Below are positions 34,304 to 42,991 of a stretch of DNA of 64,000 bases, in pieces. The notes below the pieces were generated by a model that saw only the letters and a program-made list of their open reading frames with translations, was not told where the DNA came from and did not search any database. The stretch is from Effrenium voratum. Its lineage: Eukaryota > Sar > Dinophyceae > Suessiales > Symbiodiniaceae. How positions within the stretch are numbered: position 1 is the first letter of the stretch; each line of letters begins with the position of its first letter. Made by a program: the position numbers and the translations under genes. The stretch spans positions 1,397,501 through 1,461,500 of the forward strand of contig CAUJNA010003805.1 in assembly GCA_963377175.1 (NCBI GenBank), in the 5' to 3' direction.

Positions 34304-35256
34304 TCAGCAACTTGCGGTGTGGGGGATGCTCCTCCGACTTCTCTGCGATGGCTGCGAACGTCTTGGATTTTTCTTTCTCATGTCCGCCTTTTCCCTTGCC
34401 ATTGTCATAGGATGGATAACAACCTTGTTTCCATCAAAGGGAAACTGGAATTTCGATTTTCCTTTCTTTCCCTTCTTGCCTTTGCCTTTCCTTTTCCCCA
34501 ATATGCCTGGTCGTAGGGATCATAGTTTTCATTGGCCATATTGGCCTTCCCGCCAGAACCGCTTTTCTTGAAGGGTTTGAAGCCACCTCGTCGGTGACTG
34601 CCCTTGTTGTTTCCTGATTTCCCTTTTCCTTTCTTGCTTTTGAATCTGAAATTCCGCCCAGGCACCTTTCTCGCAATGAACGCATCGTTCTCCTTGAGGA
34701 CCCCAAACGTCTCTTCATCATTGTTCGACATGAATCCTTCTTGTCCTTCTTCATCCTCAACCCAGAAGCCTTCTTCTCCTTTGTTTTCACCTTGTTTGAT
34801 GATGAAGAATGTGTTGCTTCGGTTGCCTCCTTGAGGTTGGATGGATGGATCTTGGATCGAAGTTCTGGTCGTGATGAAAAGGTCGTGGTATTGCATCTGC
34901 AGCATCTCATAGGTATAATTCCCAAGTGTGATATTCCTCTGAGACATTGCACTTGTCAGCCTTTCTCTTTGCTGGTCTGACAGCTCGCTCTGGATGATGA
35001 AAAACTGCGCTATGAGGTTTTCCCCAAAGGCAAATGCGTCCCGTTGTCTTTGCTGCATTCCCTGAATGAGTTGTCTGAGGACTACTGGATCGTCCTCTTG
35101 GAGTACAGCAGGAGGCGGGGCTCTGGCGCCGGCTGCTTGCTGATGTCGAGCCAGATTTCTCTGGTTTGCTTCATGCGTTGACTGTCGCAATTCTGGAGAC
35201 TGTGCCGTGTATGCGTGCATCAGGTCCATCCAGGCTGCCTTCAATCTCATGAGAAG
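34304..35256 (-). pseudogene. Element 2 gag, main part
   Basis: From MRLKAAWMDLMHAYTAQ (just left of the Element 1 insertion) through a Gln-rich helical segment to a Gly/Lys/Arg-rich nucleic-acid-binding C-terminus (KSKKGKGKSGNNKGSHRRGG), then a frameshift into MGKRKGKGKKGKKGKSK. There is no zinc knuckle. The frame would continue upstream as ...KIETLL encoded at 53144-53271. Confidence 0.65.
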
Positions 35257-35602
35257 TGTCAAGAGACGGCAAGGTGACGTCCCGGACGCTGTCCACCGAA
35301 CCCTCCAGCTTTGTACCCAACCACGTAGAAAGGTGTATACGGTCAAACCGTTATAGCCGAACCCGTGTAAACTGTTGTAAGGGATAAGAACCAATAACCA
35401 CGATGGTGTTCCCGGCAGCTGCAGCACGAATGAAGTATTTTCCACTCTCTATGGTCGATCACGTACAAACGTAGTTCATGCAAGACCTTGAGCCCTACTC
35501 GTGACTTGCAAATTTGGCAATCAATGGAACCATGTAACCAACACCAACACGGACCTCAGAACAGCTTCCCAATTTAGGCACGGGGCCAGGAGGGTTTTAA
35601 CA
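35257..35602 (-). repeat. Element 1 3' LTR (346 bp)
   Basis: Plus-strand ends are TGTCAAGAGACGG and GGGTTTTAACA. It is identical to the other LTR except that it lacks two 3-bp stretches (GTCCCGGACG here, and GACTTGCAAATT here). AGAAG at 35252-35256 precedes it. Confidence 0.9.
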
Positions 35603-35613
35603 TCCCCCATTTG
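35603..35613 (-). promoter_or_regulatory. Element 1 polypurine tract
   Basis: Minus strand reads AAATGGGGGA directly before the 3' LTR start TGTTAAAACC. Position and composition match the plus-strand primer site of copia elements and fix the orientation. Confidence 0.75.
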
Positions 35614-36282
35614 GGTCGCTTTGTTCATCATGCGGTCCAAACATCACAACACGTTCCAATGGCCACGGCTCCGACTACGAAACTGTGTCGAACACTCTTT
35701 CATTCACTATTGCTACACCGTCCATTCATTGTGAAACTTGCCAGGTCCGATCAAGACAGAAACATGCATCCGCAAATCGTAGCACATTCCTATACTCAGA
35801 TGCAAGAGACGTTTCGCCTCGAGCCAGTACGCAACCACTTGAAATCCCGGCTGCCGCAGTTGCGCATCGCGCAGCCGTCATCCACAGAAATGGGTTGGCC
35901 ATAGAAATCCATAGCAGCGCACGGTCATATGCCATCTGGATAATACTGGCAAAGAAGATTTGGCGAGCAACATATGCAAACATAGCCATTCCAGATACCA
36001 CGAATAATATAAGGAAAAGAAATCATCCATGAGGTAATAGTGCACATCCATGAGTATCCGGAATGTCATAGTCGTCGGAATATGTAAATACACATCCATT
36101 CCCCTTGGACACATGAAATCATATCATGTCAAAGAAATGTTCCATCATAGCTTAATTGATGTGACGCAAGCGATGGATGGGGACTAGCCCAGATCATGCT
36201 GCTATCAACATCGGAGTGAATTTCATGTATTGCTGCTGATGAATGCACCATGCCGCAAAAACAGTGATTGTCCACACCTGTA
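35614..36282. other. Element 1 non-coding stretch between the tail ORFs and the 3' LTR
   Basis: AT-richer than the rest of the element. No convincing frame, domain or internal repeat is seen. Confidence 0.4.
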
Positions 36283-36740
36283 TCACGCATATCTGTCCCC
36301 AATGGACAGCCTATTGGTGCGCCGACGGAACTCTTCGTCCAAATTCTTCTGGGCTTCTCGCGCCCTGACGCATTTCCTGTGGTGGTCCTCTGGTAGCCAA
36401 TGTCCCTTTCGGAGACACCAATCTAGCAGGGGTGCGTCGCATTTGTTCCAGTCAGTGGCCGCAATAATGGCGCTCACGTTGACCGAATGACCATATCTGC
36501 CAAGGTTCAATCCTTCCCTTACGAATGATATATTTGCAGTTGAAAGCCAGGGAGAAGCATCTGTAAACAATATCACCCACCGGGTGTATGCGATCCTTGA
36601 CCAGGAGCTTCATCTCGTCTTTGGTAATGTCGAGGATCTTCGCTGCAATCCACAGCTTGTAGAATATGTATAGCCCCTCGCATTTGCACACCAAATAACG
36701 GATGTATTCGTTGCGCTCCTCAGCCGGCCGGAAGGCCCTT
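36283..36740 (-). CDS. Element 1 tail ORF F (frameshifted), unknown
   Basis: Minus frame encoding RAFRPAEERNEYIRYLVCKC, EGLYIFYKLWIAAKILDI and RIEPWQIW (about 36740-36490), then a shift to FVREGLNLGRYGHSV and WNKCDAPLLDWCLRKGHW, ending at 36283. The two pieces look like one protein of about 150 residues with a one-base disruption near 36490. No known family recognised. Helical, with scattered Cys. It is the last coding piece before the 3' LTR. Confidence 0.45.
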
Positions 36741-36757
36741 TCTTGAACGCTCTGAGA

Positions 36758-37366
36758 TTAGGAAATTTTCAGTACCGTCGATGGCAAAAGGATCCCTTCC
36801 TGATCAATCTCTGTCATGTTGGGGTACTTCCCGAAGTCGTTGTGGTATGGGCAGGCATGCTTCCCTTCGAGAGCGGCATCGATCGTTCTCTTTTCGCCAC
36901 CTTCGAACATCCCCCACATCTTCGACATCTGCAGTGCGATGAATCCCGCCATGTATTGAGCCTCCCGTGGCTCATCCATGCAGATCGCCATCCGCTGGGA
37001 ATTGACAATATCCCGTGATGCCATATCATTGTCGCGGTACTCCCAACCACCGTCTTCTTCCTCGGACATGTAACCAGATGTGTATCCCTCCGTATCCATG
37101 TCGTCGGCTTCGGGATCATTTTCCGTCTCATCACCCTCTTCCTGCTCCGCCGCGTTGTCATTTGCCTCTTCTTGTGCTCGTCTGGCGTCACCTGACACAT
37201 TGGGTTTACGATCGTCCCCTTCGTCATCGGAACCAATGTGGATGCAGAATCTCCCGGTAGAGATCAATTGCGCCCCACATTCCAGGCACACACAGAAGCA
37301 CGTGGGAATCGCGGTTGCACATGACGGACAAATTCGGCATCGTAGCCCCTCCCATGTCTCGTCGTT
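36758..37366 (-). CDS. Element 1 tail ORF E: Cys-rich zinc-ribbon-like and acidic protein
   Basis: The frame opens upstream of its first likely start and overlaps the end of the Tpt1-like ORF by a few codons in another phase. It begins LRCRICPSCATAIPTCFCVC followed by LECGAQL. The C-x2-C-x2-C and C-x-C-x-C-x2-C pairs would form one or two zinc ribbons. An Asp/Glu-rich segment follows, then MASRDIVNSQRMAICMD and MWGMFEGGEKRTIDAALEGK. The overlap suggests translation linked to the Tpt1-like frame by frameshifting, or one protein broken by an indel. Unrecognised beyond the metal-binding look. Confidence 0.5.
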   Translation of the reverse strand, partial: NDETWEGLRCRICPSCATAIPTCFCVCLECGAQLISTGRFCIHIGSDDEGDDRKPNVSGDARRAQEEANDNAAEQEEGDETENDPEADDMDTEGYTSGYMSEEEDGGWEYRDNDMASRDIVNSQRMAICMDEPREAQYMAGFIALQMSKMWGMFEGGEKRTIDAALEGKHACPYHNDFGKYPNMTEIDQEGILLPSTVLKIS

Positions 37367-38502
37367 CAGGATGATGGTTTGCTGATCTCGTCCCTGATCT
37401 CGTTGGTTAGAGTCTCAAACTCTTCTAATTTGTTTTCCCGAAACAGTTCGCAGGCACGATCCACCATGCCTTGAACGTAGTGCAGATTGTCCGCACCCGC
37501 CTCTGTTTCAGGCATTCCCGCGATGACCTTTGCGACGTTCTGAAGGAACATCGTGGCCGACTCCTGGGAAGAACCAACGAATCCCTGGCAGATCTCGTTC
37601 TCCACACATTTTGAGTACGCCCGCTTGGTGCTCTCGTACTCCAGGCATTTCCCTCCATTGCTCTTGCCAATCCAAATGGATTTGACCTCATAGAACGGGA
37701 TCACGTCGAAAACCATGAATGTCCCGCTGAACGCGACTCCAGCTCCATATCGCGCGAGGGTCGCACTGGGAATGTAGATGATCGCAAGTGGATCTCCAGT
37801 CCTCAAGTTTCGTAGCGTCGTCTTTGTTGCTACGTTCATCTCGTCCCATGGAGCAAATGCCCCGATGTGCAATGCCAGTCTGTTTCCGCCATCGATTCCG
37901 CCAGGGACTAGCCCACAGCGTACGATGCTTGGCAGGTTCTCCACATATGTCACATGGAACGCTCCTCCGAGAGTGTCACCCATCCTTGCAGAGTACCTAT
38001 TTGCCAATGCGGATGAGCTCATGAAACCAAAGTCACTGTGACCAGTTGTGACTCGGATGCACCAAGGTCTGAACCATCCATCGCATCTGTTGAACATGAT
38101 ATTGCGATCCAGGCCAAGGTAGCTCAACTCCTCCTTGGCGGCCTTCATGTCGTTCGGGTTCATGATGCTTGGAAACCTTGCTGCAAGGACCTGGAATCTT
38201 GATTTCCTGTGTCCAGATTCCTGCCACTTGATCACTTCCATGATGCCCATGTCTCGCTTTGCTTTCGAGGTCGTCGGTGGAAATATGTCGTTATTCCGGT
38301 CATTGATGATTGCGTCAATGTCAACCCATCCACCTTCATCGCACCTGAAAGCACTTCCTCGGCAATTGCCGATCTTGTGTCGAAGGACTCTGCATAGATC
38401 ATGAGATAGCTGATTTGCTTGATCTCTCGATGCAAGTACTGAGCGTTCGGCAGTGTGGAGCGCCGTCGAAGGGAGCGATGCGGAAATTGATACTCTTCCC
38501 AA
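37366..38502 (-). CDS. Element 1 tail ORF D: Tpt1/KptA-like RNA 2'-phosphotransferase
   Basis: Family: Tpt1/KptA moves an internal RNA 2'-phosphate to NAD+, the last step of fungal and plant tRNA splicing; some members also ADP-ribosylate nucleic acid ends. Seen in 378 codons: HDLCRVLRH (R41-H42), EGGWVDIDAII (55-66), KSRFQVL (R102), IRVTTGHS (149-156), FHVTYVENLPSIVRCGL (182-198), GNRLALHIG (R208, H212), LRNLRTGDPLAIIYI (R231 or R234) and a final beta-strand region to about 285. These are the family motifs in order, with the Arg-His-Arg-Arg catalytic set apparently intact. Unusual: about 40 extra residues between RF and IR-GHS, and a C-terminal helical extension (about 290-378). The first 35 codons overlap ORF C; homology suggests the natural N-terminus continues in the frame of 38659-38399. 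Confidence 0.75.
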   Translation of the reverse strand: MGRVSISASLPSTALHTAERSVLASRDQANQLSHDLCRVLRHKIGNCRGSAFRCDEGGWVDIDAIINDRNNDIFPPTTSKAKRDMGIMEVIKWQESGHRKSRFQVLAARFPSIMNPNDMKAAKEELSYLGLDRNIMFNRCDGWFRPWCIRVTTGHSDFGFMSSSALANRYSARMGDTLGGAFHVTYVENLPSIVRCGLVPGGIDGGNRLALHIGAFAPWDEMNVATKTTLRNLRTGDPLAIIYIPSATLARYGAGVAFSGTFMVFDVIPFYEVKSIWIGKSNGGKCLEYESTKRAYSKCVENEICQGFVGSSQESATMFLQNVAKVIAGMPETEAGADNLHYVQGMVDRACELFRENKLEEFETLTNEIRDEISKPSS

Positions 38503-39017
38503 GCTGTATCACATCGACTTGCTCCAGAACGGCACCCTTGGGGAAGTACCCGGGATCTACCATAGACGTATGTGCCCACGGCATATGTATGCTGCTCACG
38601 TCGCCATACTTCGGAATGTAGCATGGAATGCCGCCTTGAACGTCCTGTGATCCCCGCACCCACGCAACCGCATTGTAGCTCTCCCCCTTCAGCCGTGTCA
38701 GCCATCTCCACCAAATTGATGGTATAGCTACACATTTCTATTATTTCCTTCCCCCTCTGTCCTCCTTTCTTGCGTTCCTTGGATGTCGATGATGACGGTT
38801 CTTCGGCATCCCCCATTTCTTCATCCGAGGAAACGTGATCGCTGCTGAGAAGCTCGCGGATCTTCTTCATCGCCTTCTCGTTTCCAGCAGCCTCTTCATT
38901 ATTCTTGCGGTCGCCGTCGTGGGCCAGGTTCGCGCACTTTGCACAAATTCCAATTTCTCCCATGCACTTCTCCATTGAGTCCAGGAACTTGAGTGCAGCT
39001 TTTCGCCCATCAATCAC
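38399..39017 (-). CDS. Element 1 tail ORF C: acidic region leading into the Tpt1-like frame
   Basis: Starts MIDGRKAALKFLDSMEKCMG with a Cys pair (GICAKCANLAHDGD), then a Lys/Glu/Ser-rich stretch and NLVEMADTAEGGELQCG. Coding sense then seems to move to the frame 38659-38399 (GAVLEQVDVIQLGKSINFRI) and from there into ORF D near 38420. I read ORFs C and D as one ancestral reading frame with two shifts. No named domain. An alternative is separate small proteins. Confidence 0.4.
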
Positions 39018-39102
39018 ACGCTGCTTCTTCTCCTCTTTCTCCTCATTGGGCTGAGAGCCTCGGCTCTGGTCTGGCTCTGGACCAAGACCACCGCCCTCAC
39101 TC

Positions 39103-40659
39103 TCAGTTGCCTTTTTTTTTGGACCCTTGGTTGGCCTGCTCGTTCACCAGGGATAGCGGATGTCTGGGCTTGACCGCGTTCATGATGTCCATTACCTCCT
39201 TTGTGGGCGCGCCGAGCTGTGCGGACGGCTTGTTCCGCTTTCGGTTCTGGCCCGTCGTGTGGCTCACGTTCCCCGCGAGGTGCCGCACGATGGAATGCTC
39301 GAACTCCCTCTTGATCTTCCATGCGTCTCTCCACAACGGAAGTTCGTGCTGAAAGTATGACATCACCTCGAAGAATCCCAATAACATCTCGACGACGTCC
39401 CCCAAAGACTCCTCATTCGTAGTCTGTCCCAGGAGCTCATACATCGTCCCCTGATCAAGCACGCTCTTGATCCAAGATGAATAGGCCACGTTGCCAAGAT
39501 CTCTGTCAATAACATAGATGGAAGTCCTCCCCCCAACCCCTTCGGAATTCTTGCATATGACCACATCTCTGGCCGCACACAATTGCCTTCCGTGTTTGTG
39601 ATTGTAGAACTGCGCCGCCTGATCAACCGTCATGCTCACGAAACCCACGTGGGACAGCTCCTTCTTCAGCTTGGAATATACCAGTTCCCGTATAATCGTG
39701 ATCATGGCCTGAACATTGTTGACGTTCACCATGAGATGTGGGAGGTATGGGAATGCGACCTTGCACTCCGCGAATAGTCGTGAGTATATCTTCCTCCCGT
39801 TTGTTGACCTCGCAACACCGTTCGTGTCCGCATTCCAGTTCGCGCAACAGTTCACGCATGTTTCAGGGTTGAAGGTTGGGTGTGACCCGAGCACCTTCGA
39901 CTTGTTCCTCTGCATTTCATTTCTGCAAAGTTCGCAGATGAACTCATTGATCTCGGATACCGTATACCATCGAAGACGCTGATCATTGGCATCGATGTTC
40001 CCAAATGCATCTTGTCCACCGTAACCTTCGTTCTGCCGCTCTTGCTTCCGTCTTGACTGAGCGGTGAAGGTCGGTTTGTACTCGAATTTCACCTTCGATT
40101 CCTCCATGTTCTTTGGGACATTGAAGCAAAGGTCGGGCTCGCCGATGCACGCCTCCTCCAGATCGCACACGAACGCATGACTCGGCGCGATCACATCGAT
40201 GGATTTCTCCACCAATAGTCCCTTCAAGAGGAAATGTTGCAGATTCGAGCTCCCGGGGATCTTGTAGTTCTTGCCAGTAAGCGCGTGGGCAACGCGCCAC
40301 AAGCGGTCGTTCTCGGTCACCAACGCGCCTGCCGCCTTGCAGATCTGGCTCACCTTGTTGGCGATCGTCCCCAAGTCCCCTCTTCCACCATGAAAAGCCA
40401 CATCGCGATTCGCGCATACCACAACCATGCCCTTGCACGTGTTGACGAGATCCGACACCGTCTTTTGCAAGGAGTCGATGATGGGGTTGGCTGTCACTTG
40501 CCATCCGCACCCCCTCATACACACCCAGTCGTAGCGCGACATCCATATGTGCACCGACACAGGCGAATCATCCATGTCTCGCCTCCGTCGTTCGACGATG
40601 AGCTTTTCCAGTCGTTGCAATCGGGAGATGATGTTCTGTGGATGAGGAGACTTGCTCAC
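39103..40659 (-). CDS. Element 1 tail ORF B, unknown 518-residue protein
   Basis: Uninterrupted frame of 518 codons. Seen: a charged N-terminus (ISRLQRLEKLIVERRRRD), a segment with VVVCANRDVAFHGGRGDLG, paired cysteines spaced like a zinc site (ICELCRNEM, about 55 nt of polar linker, then TCVNCCANW), and a helical C-terminal half (VEMLLGFFEVMSYFQHELPL). A basic tail ends in SKKKGN. It overlaps ORF A by 92 bp in another frame. I recognise no family. The length free of stops inside a retroelement suggests selection or very recent origin. Confidence 0.6.
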   Translation of the reverse strand: MSKSPHPQNIISRLQRLEKLIVERRRRDMDDSPVSVHIWMSRYDWVCMRGCGWQVTANPIIDSLQKTVSDLVNTCKGMVVVCANRDVAFHGGRGDLGTIANKVSQICKAAGALVTENDRLWRVAHALTGKNYKIPGSSNLQHFLLKGLLVEKSIDVIAPSHAFVCDLEEACIGEPDLCFNVPKNMEESKVKFEYKPTFTAQSRRKQERQNEGYGGQDAFGNIDANDQRLRWYTVSEINEFICELCRNEMQRNKSKVLGSHPTFNPETCVNCCANWNADTNGVARSTNGRKIYSRLFAECKVAFPYLPHLMVNVNNVQAMITIIRELVYSKLKKELSHVGFVSMTVDQAAQFYNHKHGRQLCAARDVVICKNSEGVGGRTSIYVIDRDLGNVAYSSWIKSVLDQGTMYELLGQTTNEESLGDVVEMLLGFFEVMSYFQHELPLWRDAWKIKREFEHSIVRHLAGNVSHTTGQNRKRNKPSAQLGAPTKEVMDIMNAVKPRHPLSLVNEQANQGSKKKGN

Positions 40660-42718
40660 TCGATCCGTAGTACGATCTCTCCTCGATGTTCGTCCATCCC
40701 TGTTCGTTGACCATCATCTGGAAGGTCTTCGTGCTCTCTTTCGCATTGACGGCCCTCAGGGGCCAATCCAGGACCAGGAAGCTCTTCCTCTGAATCATCA
40801 TGTCGCGTATCGTTGCCCCACCAATGGGGCCCCTTCTCTGCTCCTTGATGATCCGGATCAAACGTCCAGGTGCGTTGTCGGGGTTCTTCTCCGCCTGAAT
40901 CAACGCGTTGATGGCTTTGGCGCCCGGAAGGCATCCAGTAATCAAGCATCCAGTTTGGGCACACAGGAATGCGTATAGCTGAAGCCATGCTGTATTCCCT
41001 TTGCTGACATAGGAAAGGATGATCTTCTCAGCACTAGTCTTCTCTTCGAAATGTACAAGTGATGAAGTTAGGCTCCTCAGCATGCACTCCCAGTATGTCG
41101 CGTTCTTTCCTTCTGCGAGACATGGCCCAAACATAGTCTGTATGATTGGGTACCCGGTGTTGGCGTCTATGTTGAACTTCACGTTGACCGATGCGCCACC
41201 CAGGGTAATACCTCCCTCGAACGAGGTGTATGTATCGCGCCCGGCAGTTGCGTTGATGATCTTCCATCTGTCATCATCACCGCCGGAGTTCATGCGGAAG
41301 ATAGAGTCAATAATCTCGTTGTCAATCTTATTGGCAGCGCTTGCAGACGATCCTCCACCTGAAGCTCCCTGCTGGGGGTTTGACCCACCAGAGGTTTGGT
41401 TCCTTTGCCCAGAGCTTGACGTCGACTTCTGCTGTCGCTCAGTCTTCCGCGGCGGCTCAGTCTTCGACGAGCCCATCACCCACCATGTCGGCTCTTCGCC
41501 TACTGCGAAGTCCTCAGGGTACCTTTCAAGTTCCCTATCAGCTTCATGGATGGAGCAGTATTCGTTCTGGTCGAAGTCGACTACGTGCCCCTTCTCTGCC
41601 TCCTTCTCAGTCTCTTTCAGCCAGCACAACCACTTTCGTCTGTCTTGATTCTCAGCAGCCCTATCAGCTGCATGCGGCGCCAGGCTTATGGAGTTGATGT
41701 TCATTGCAGGCAATGTGGACTTGTAGATCATGTCGATACACCACAAGAAATCCCTTGCTCCTTCGATTTCCCGATACAGGCCCTCCAACTCGGTCTTGTC
41801 CGGACGGAAGCAAGTTGTGTATGAATGATCCGAAGGGTGCTTCTCCCCGACCAATGGCTGCAACCTCCTCATGATGAAGGACACGCACATGAGTGAGTTC
41901 ACCGCCCCGATGCATGCGTCAGAGATGTCGCTCGGAGTTGATCCACAAATCATCCAGCGCAAAAGGTTGTGCTGGTTGGCGCTTTCATCTCTTCTCATTG
42001 CATACGCCAGGTTCTTCATTGACGCGCGCAGCTCGTTCTGGTAGGCCAACCCGAGGTCCCAGTTCTTTTGGTAGTCGGCCCTCATGCCTCGCCCTTGGGG
42101 GTCAAACTTGGGAGTCTTGATTACGCCCAGCGTGAACACTTTCCCCCAGCTTCGATCTCTGAACTTCGCAATCCTTCGATCGTGCCTCTCGAACTCTGCA
42201 GTTGTCATAAACTCCTCCGAGTTCCTCCACCTCCTCGATGATGAGGTTCTAGTCGACTCGCCGGTAACGAACTCTTTATAGACTTCTCCAACCGGTGTGT
42301 CCTGGTGGAATGCAGCTTTGAAGGATCGTTCTTCGTTGTCCTCGGCAACGCCCGAGGCGAGATCCCAAATATCTGTGATGGATCTCAGCATGTCGGCCCC
42401 CTCGATGCAGTACTTGGTGACATTGAGCAGTTCAGGGTTCTTTGTCAGTAGCGATGCCTCACCGCAAAGCTGGTTCAGCGCCGCAACAATCTTCTTCCCC
42501 TTGCTGCAGAATTCCCTCCAACCAAGCATGCACTCCTCGGCGGAGAGGAGTCCGAAAATCTTGCTGATGAACTCCAATGCAATTCTCATGGATTGCCCTT
42601 CTCCTTTCATCATTCCGCGGCACTTGGCAGAGTAGTATGCTGAGTACGCATAGATAACGGGGACGCCGATGTCCTCGATCCATCTTGTGCACGTGCCCAG
42701 GTCACTGCTCATCTCCAT
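40568..42718 (-). CDS. Element 1 tail ORF A, unknown 716-residue protein
   Basis: An open frame extends up to 42973, but the sequence before 42718 contains simple repeats, so I choose the ATG at 42718 (MEMSSDLGTCTRWIEDIG), giving 716 codons. Seen: a largely helical N-terminal half of about 460 residues, a Ser/Gly/Gln-rich linker (SSSGQRNQTSGGSNPQQGAS), and a more mixed C-terminal domain (TSFEGGITLGGASVNVKFNI; CLITGCLPGAKAINALIQ; SFLVLDWPLRAVN). No signal peptide or membrane segment. No family recognised. A structural or capsid-like role is possible from size and shape but is only a guess. Confidence 0.6.
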   Translation of the reverse strand: MEMSSDLGTCTRWIEDIGVPVIYAYSAYYSAKCRGMMKGEGQSMRIALEFISKIFGLLSAEECMLGWREFCSKGKKIVAALNQLCGEASLLTKNPELLNVTKYCIEGADMLRSITDIWDLASGVAEDNEERSFKAAFHQDTPVGEVYKEFVTGESTRTSSSRRWRNSEEFMTTAEFERHDRRIAKFRDRSWGKVFTLGVIKTPKFDPQGRGMRADYQKNWDLGLAYQNELRASMKNLAYAMRRDESANQHNLLRWMICGSTPSDISDACIGAVNSLMCVSFIMRRLQPLVGEKHPSDHSYTTCFRPDKTELEGLYREIEGARDFLWCIDMIYKSTLPAMNINSISLAPHAADRAAENQDRRKWLCWLKETEKEAEKGHVVDFDQNEYCSIHEADRELERYPEDFAVGEEPTWWVMGSSKTEPPRKTERQQKSTSSSGQRNQTSGGSNPQQGASGGGSSASAANKIDNEIIDSIFRMNSGGDDDRWKIINATAGRDTYTSFEGGITLGGASVNVKFNIDANTGYPIIQTMFGPCLAEGKNATYWECMLRSLTSSLVHFEEKTSAEKIILSYVSKGNTAWLQLYAFLCAQTGCLITGCLPGAKAINALIQAEKNPDNAPGRLIRIIKEQRRGPIGGATIRDMMIQRKSFLVLDWPLRAVNAKESTKTFQMMVNEQGWTNIEERSYYGSSEQVSSSTEHHLPIATTGKAHRRTTEARHG

Positions 42719-42990
42719 TCTCTTGGAATTCTTTTGCCCTCCTCGATGGCGTTCTTCACGAGGTTCCCCAAGAATATTGCTGCTTGTCTGGGCTTCCCAA
42801 CAGGCACGCAGAAGAATTCCAAAATAGCCATCTGAAAATAAAGCCACAGAATTGTCCAAAGTAGTACCCAGCTTCGAATTGAGGTGCGGGACTGGCCCAG
42901 CTCCTCGACAAAGCCTGAGGTTCGGGACTGGCCCAGCCCCTCGTTGGCACAGTCGAAGCGGTGTGAATCTCACACGCAGCAGCTCGGTGC
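42719..42990 (-). other. Element 1 spacer between the pol-side ORF and the tail ORFs
   Basis: About 270 bp without a supported gene. It contains two copies of GGGACTGGCCCAGCYCCTCG (about 42889-42908 and 42922-42941). Its position before a second ORF block would suit an internal promoter or splice site, but no specific motif supports that. Confidence 0.4.
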
Positions 42991-42991
42991 T

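Noticed and set aside
34405..35445. 346-codon frame starting inside the LTR (MENTSFVLQLPG...)
   Set aside because: Its first 60 or so codons are LTR sequence fused by chance to Element 2 gag at the insertion junction. The same start recurs at 52983 in the other LTR.
35257..35602. Possibility that this LTR is the 5' LTR of Element 2
   Set aside because: It is a near-perfect partner of 52792-53143 with matching AGAAG duplications, a polypurine tract on its right, and Element 2 gag continuing in frame on the far side of both.
37366..42718. Idea that the tail ORFs are an integrated RNA virus
   Set aside because: No RNA polymerase, helicase or capsid motif was recognised, and the block lies within LTR boundaries with a single target duplication.
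40568..42973. Start of ORF A at 42973 (801 codons)
   Set aside because: The first 85 codons cover short direct repeats and look non-coding, so the ATG at 42718 is preferred.
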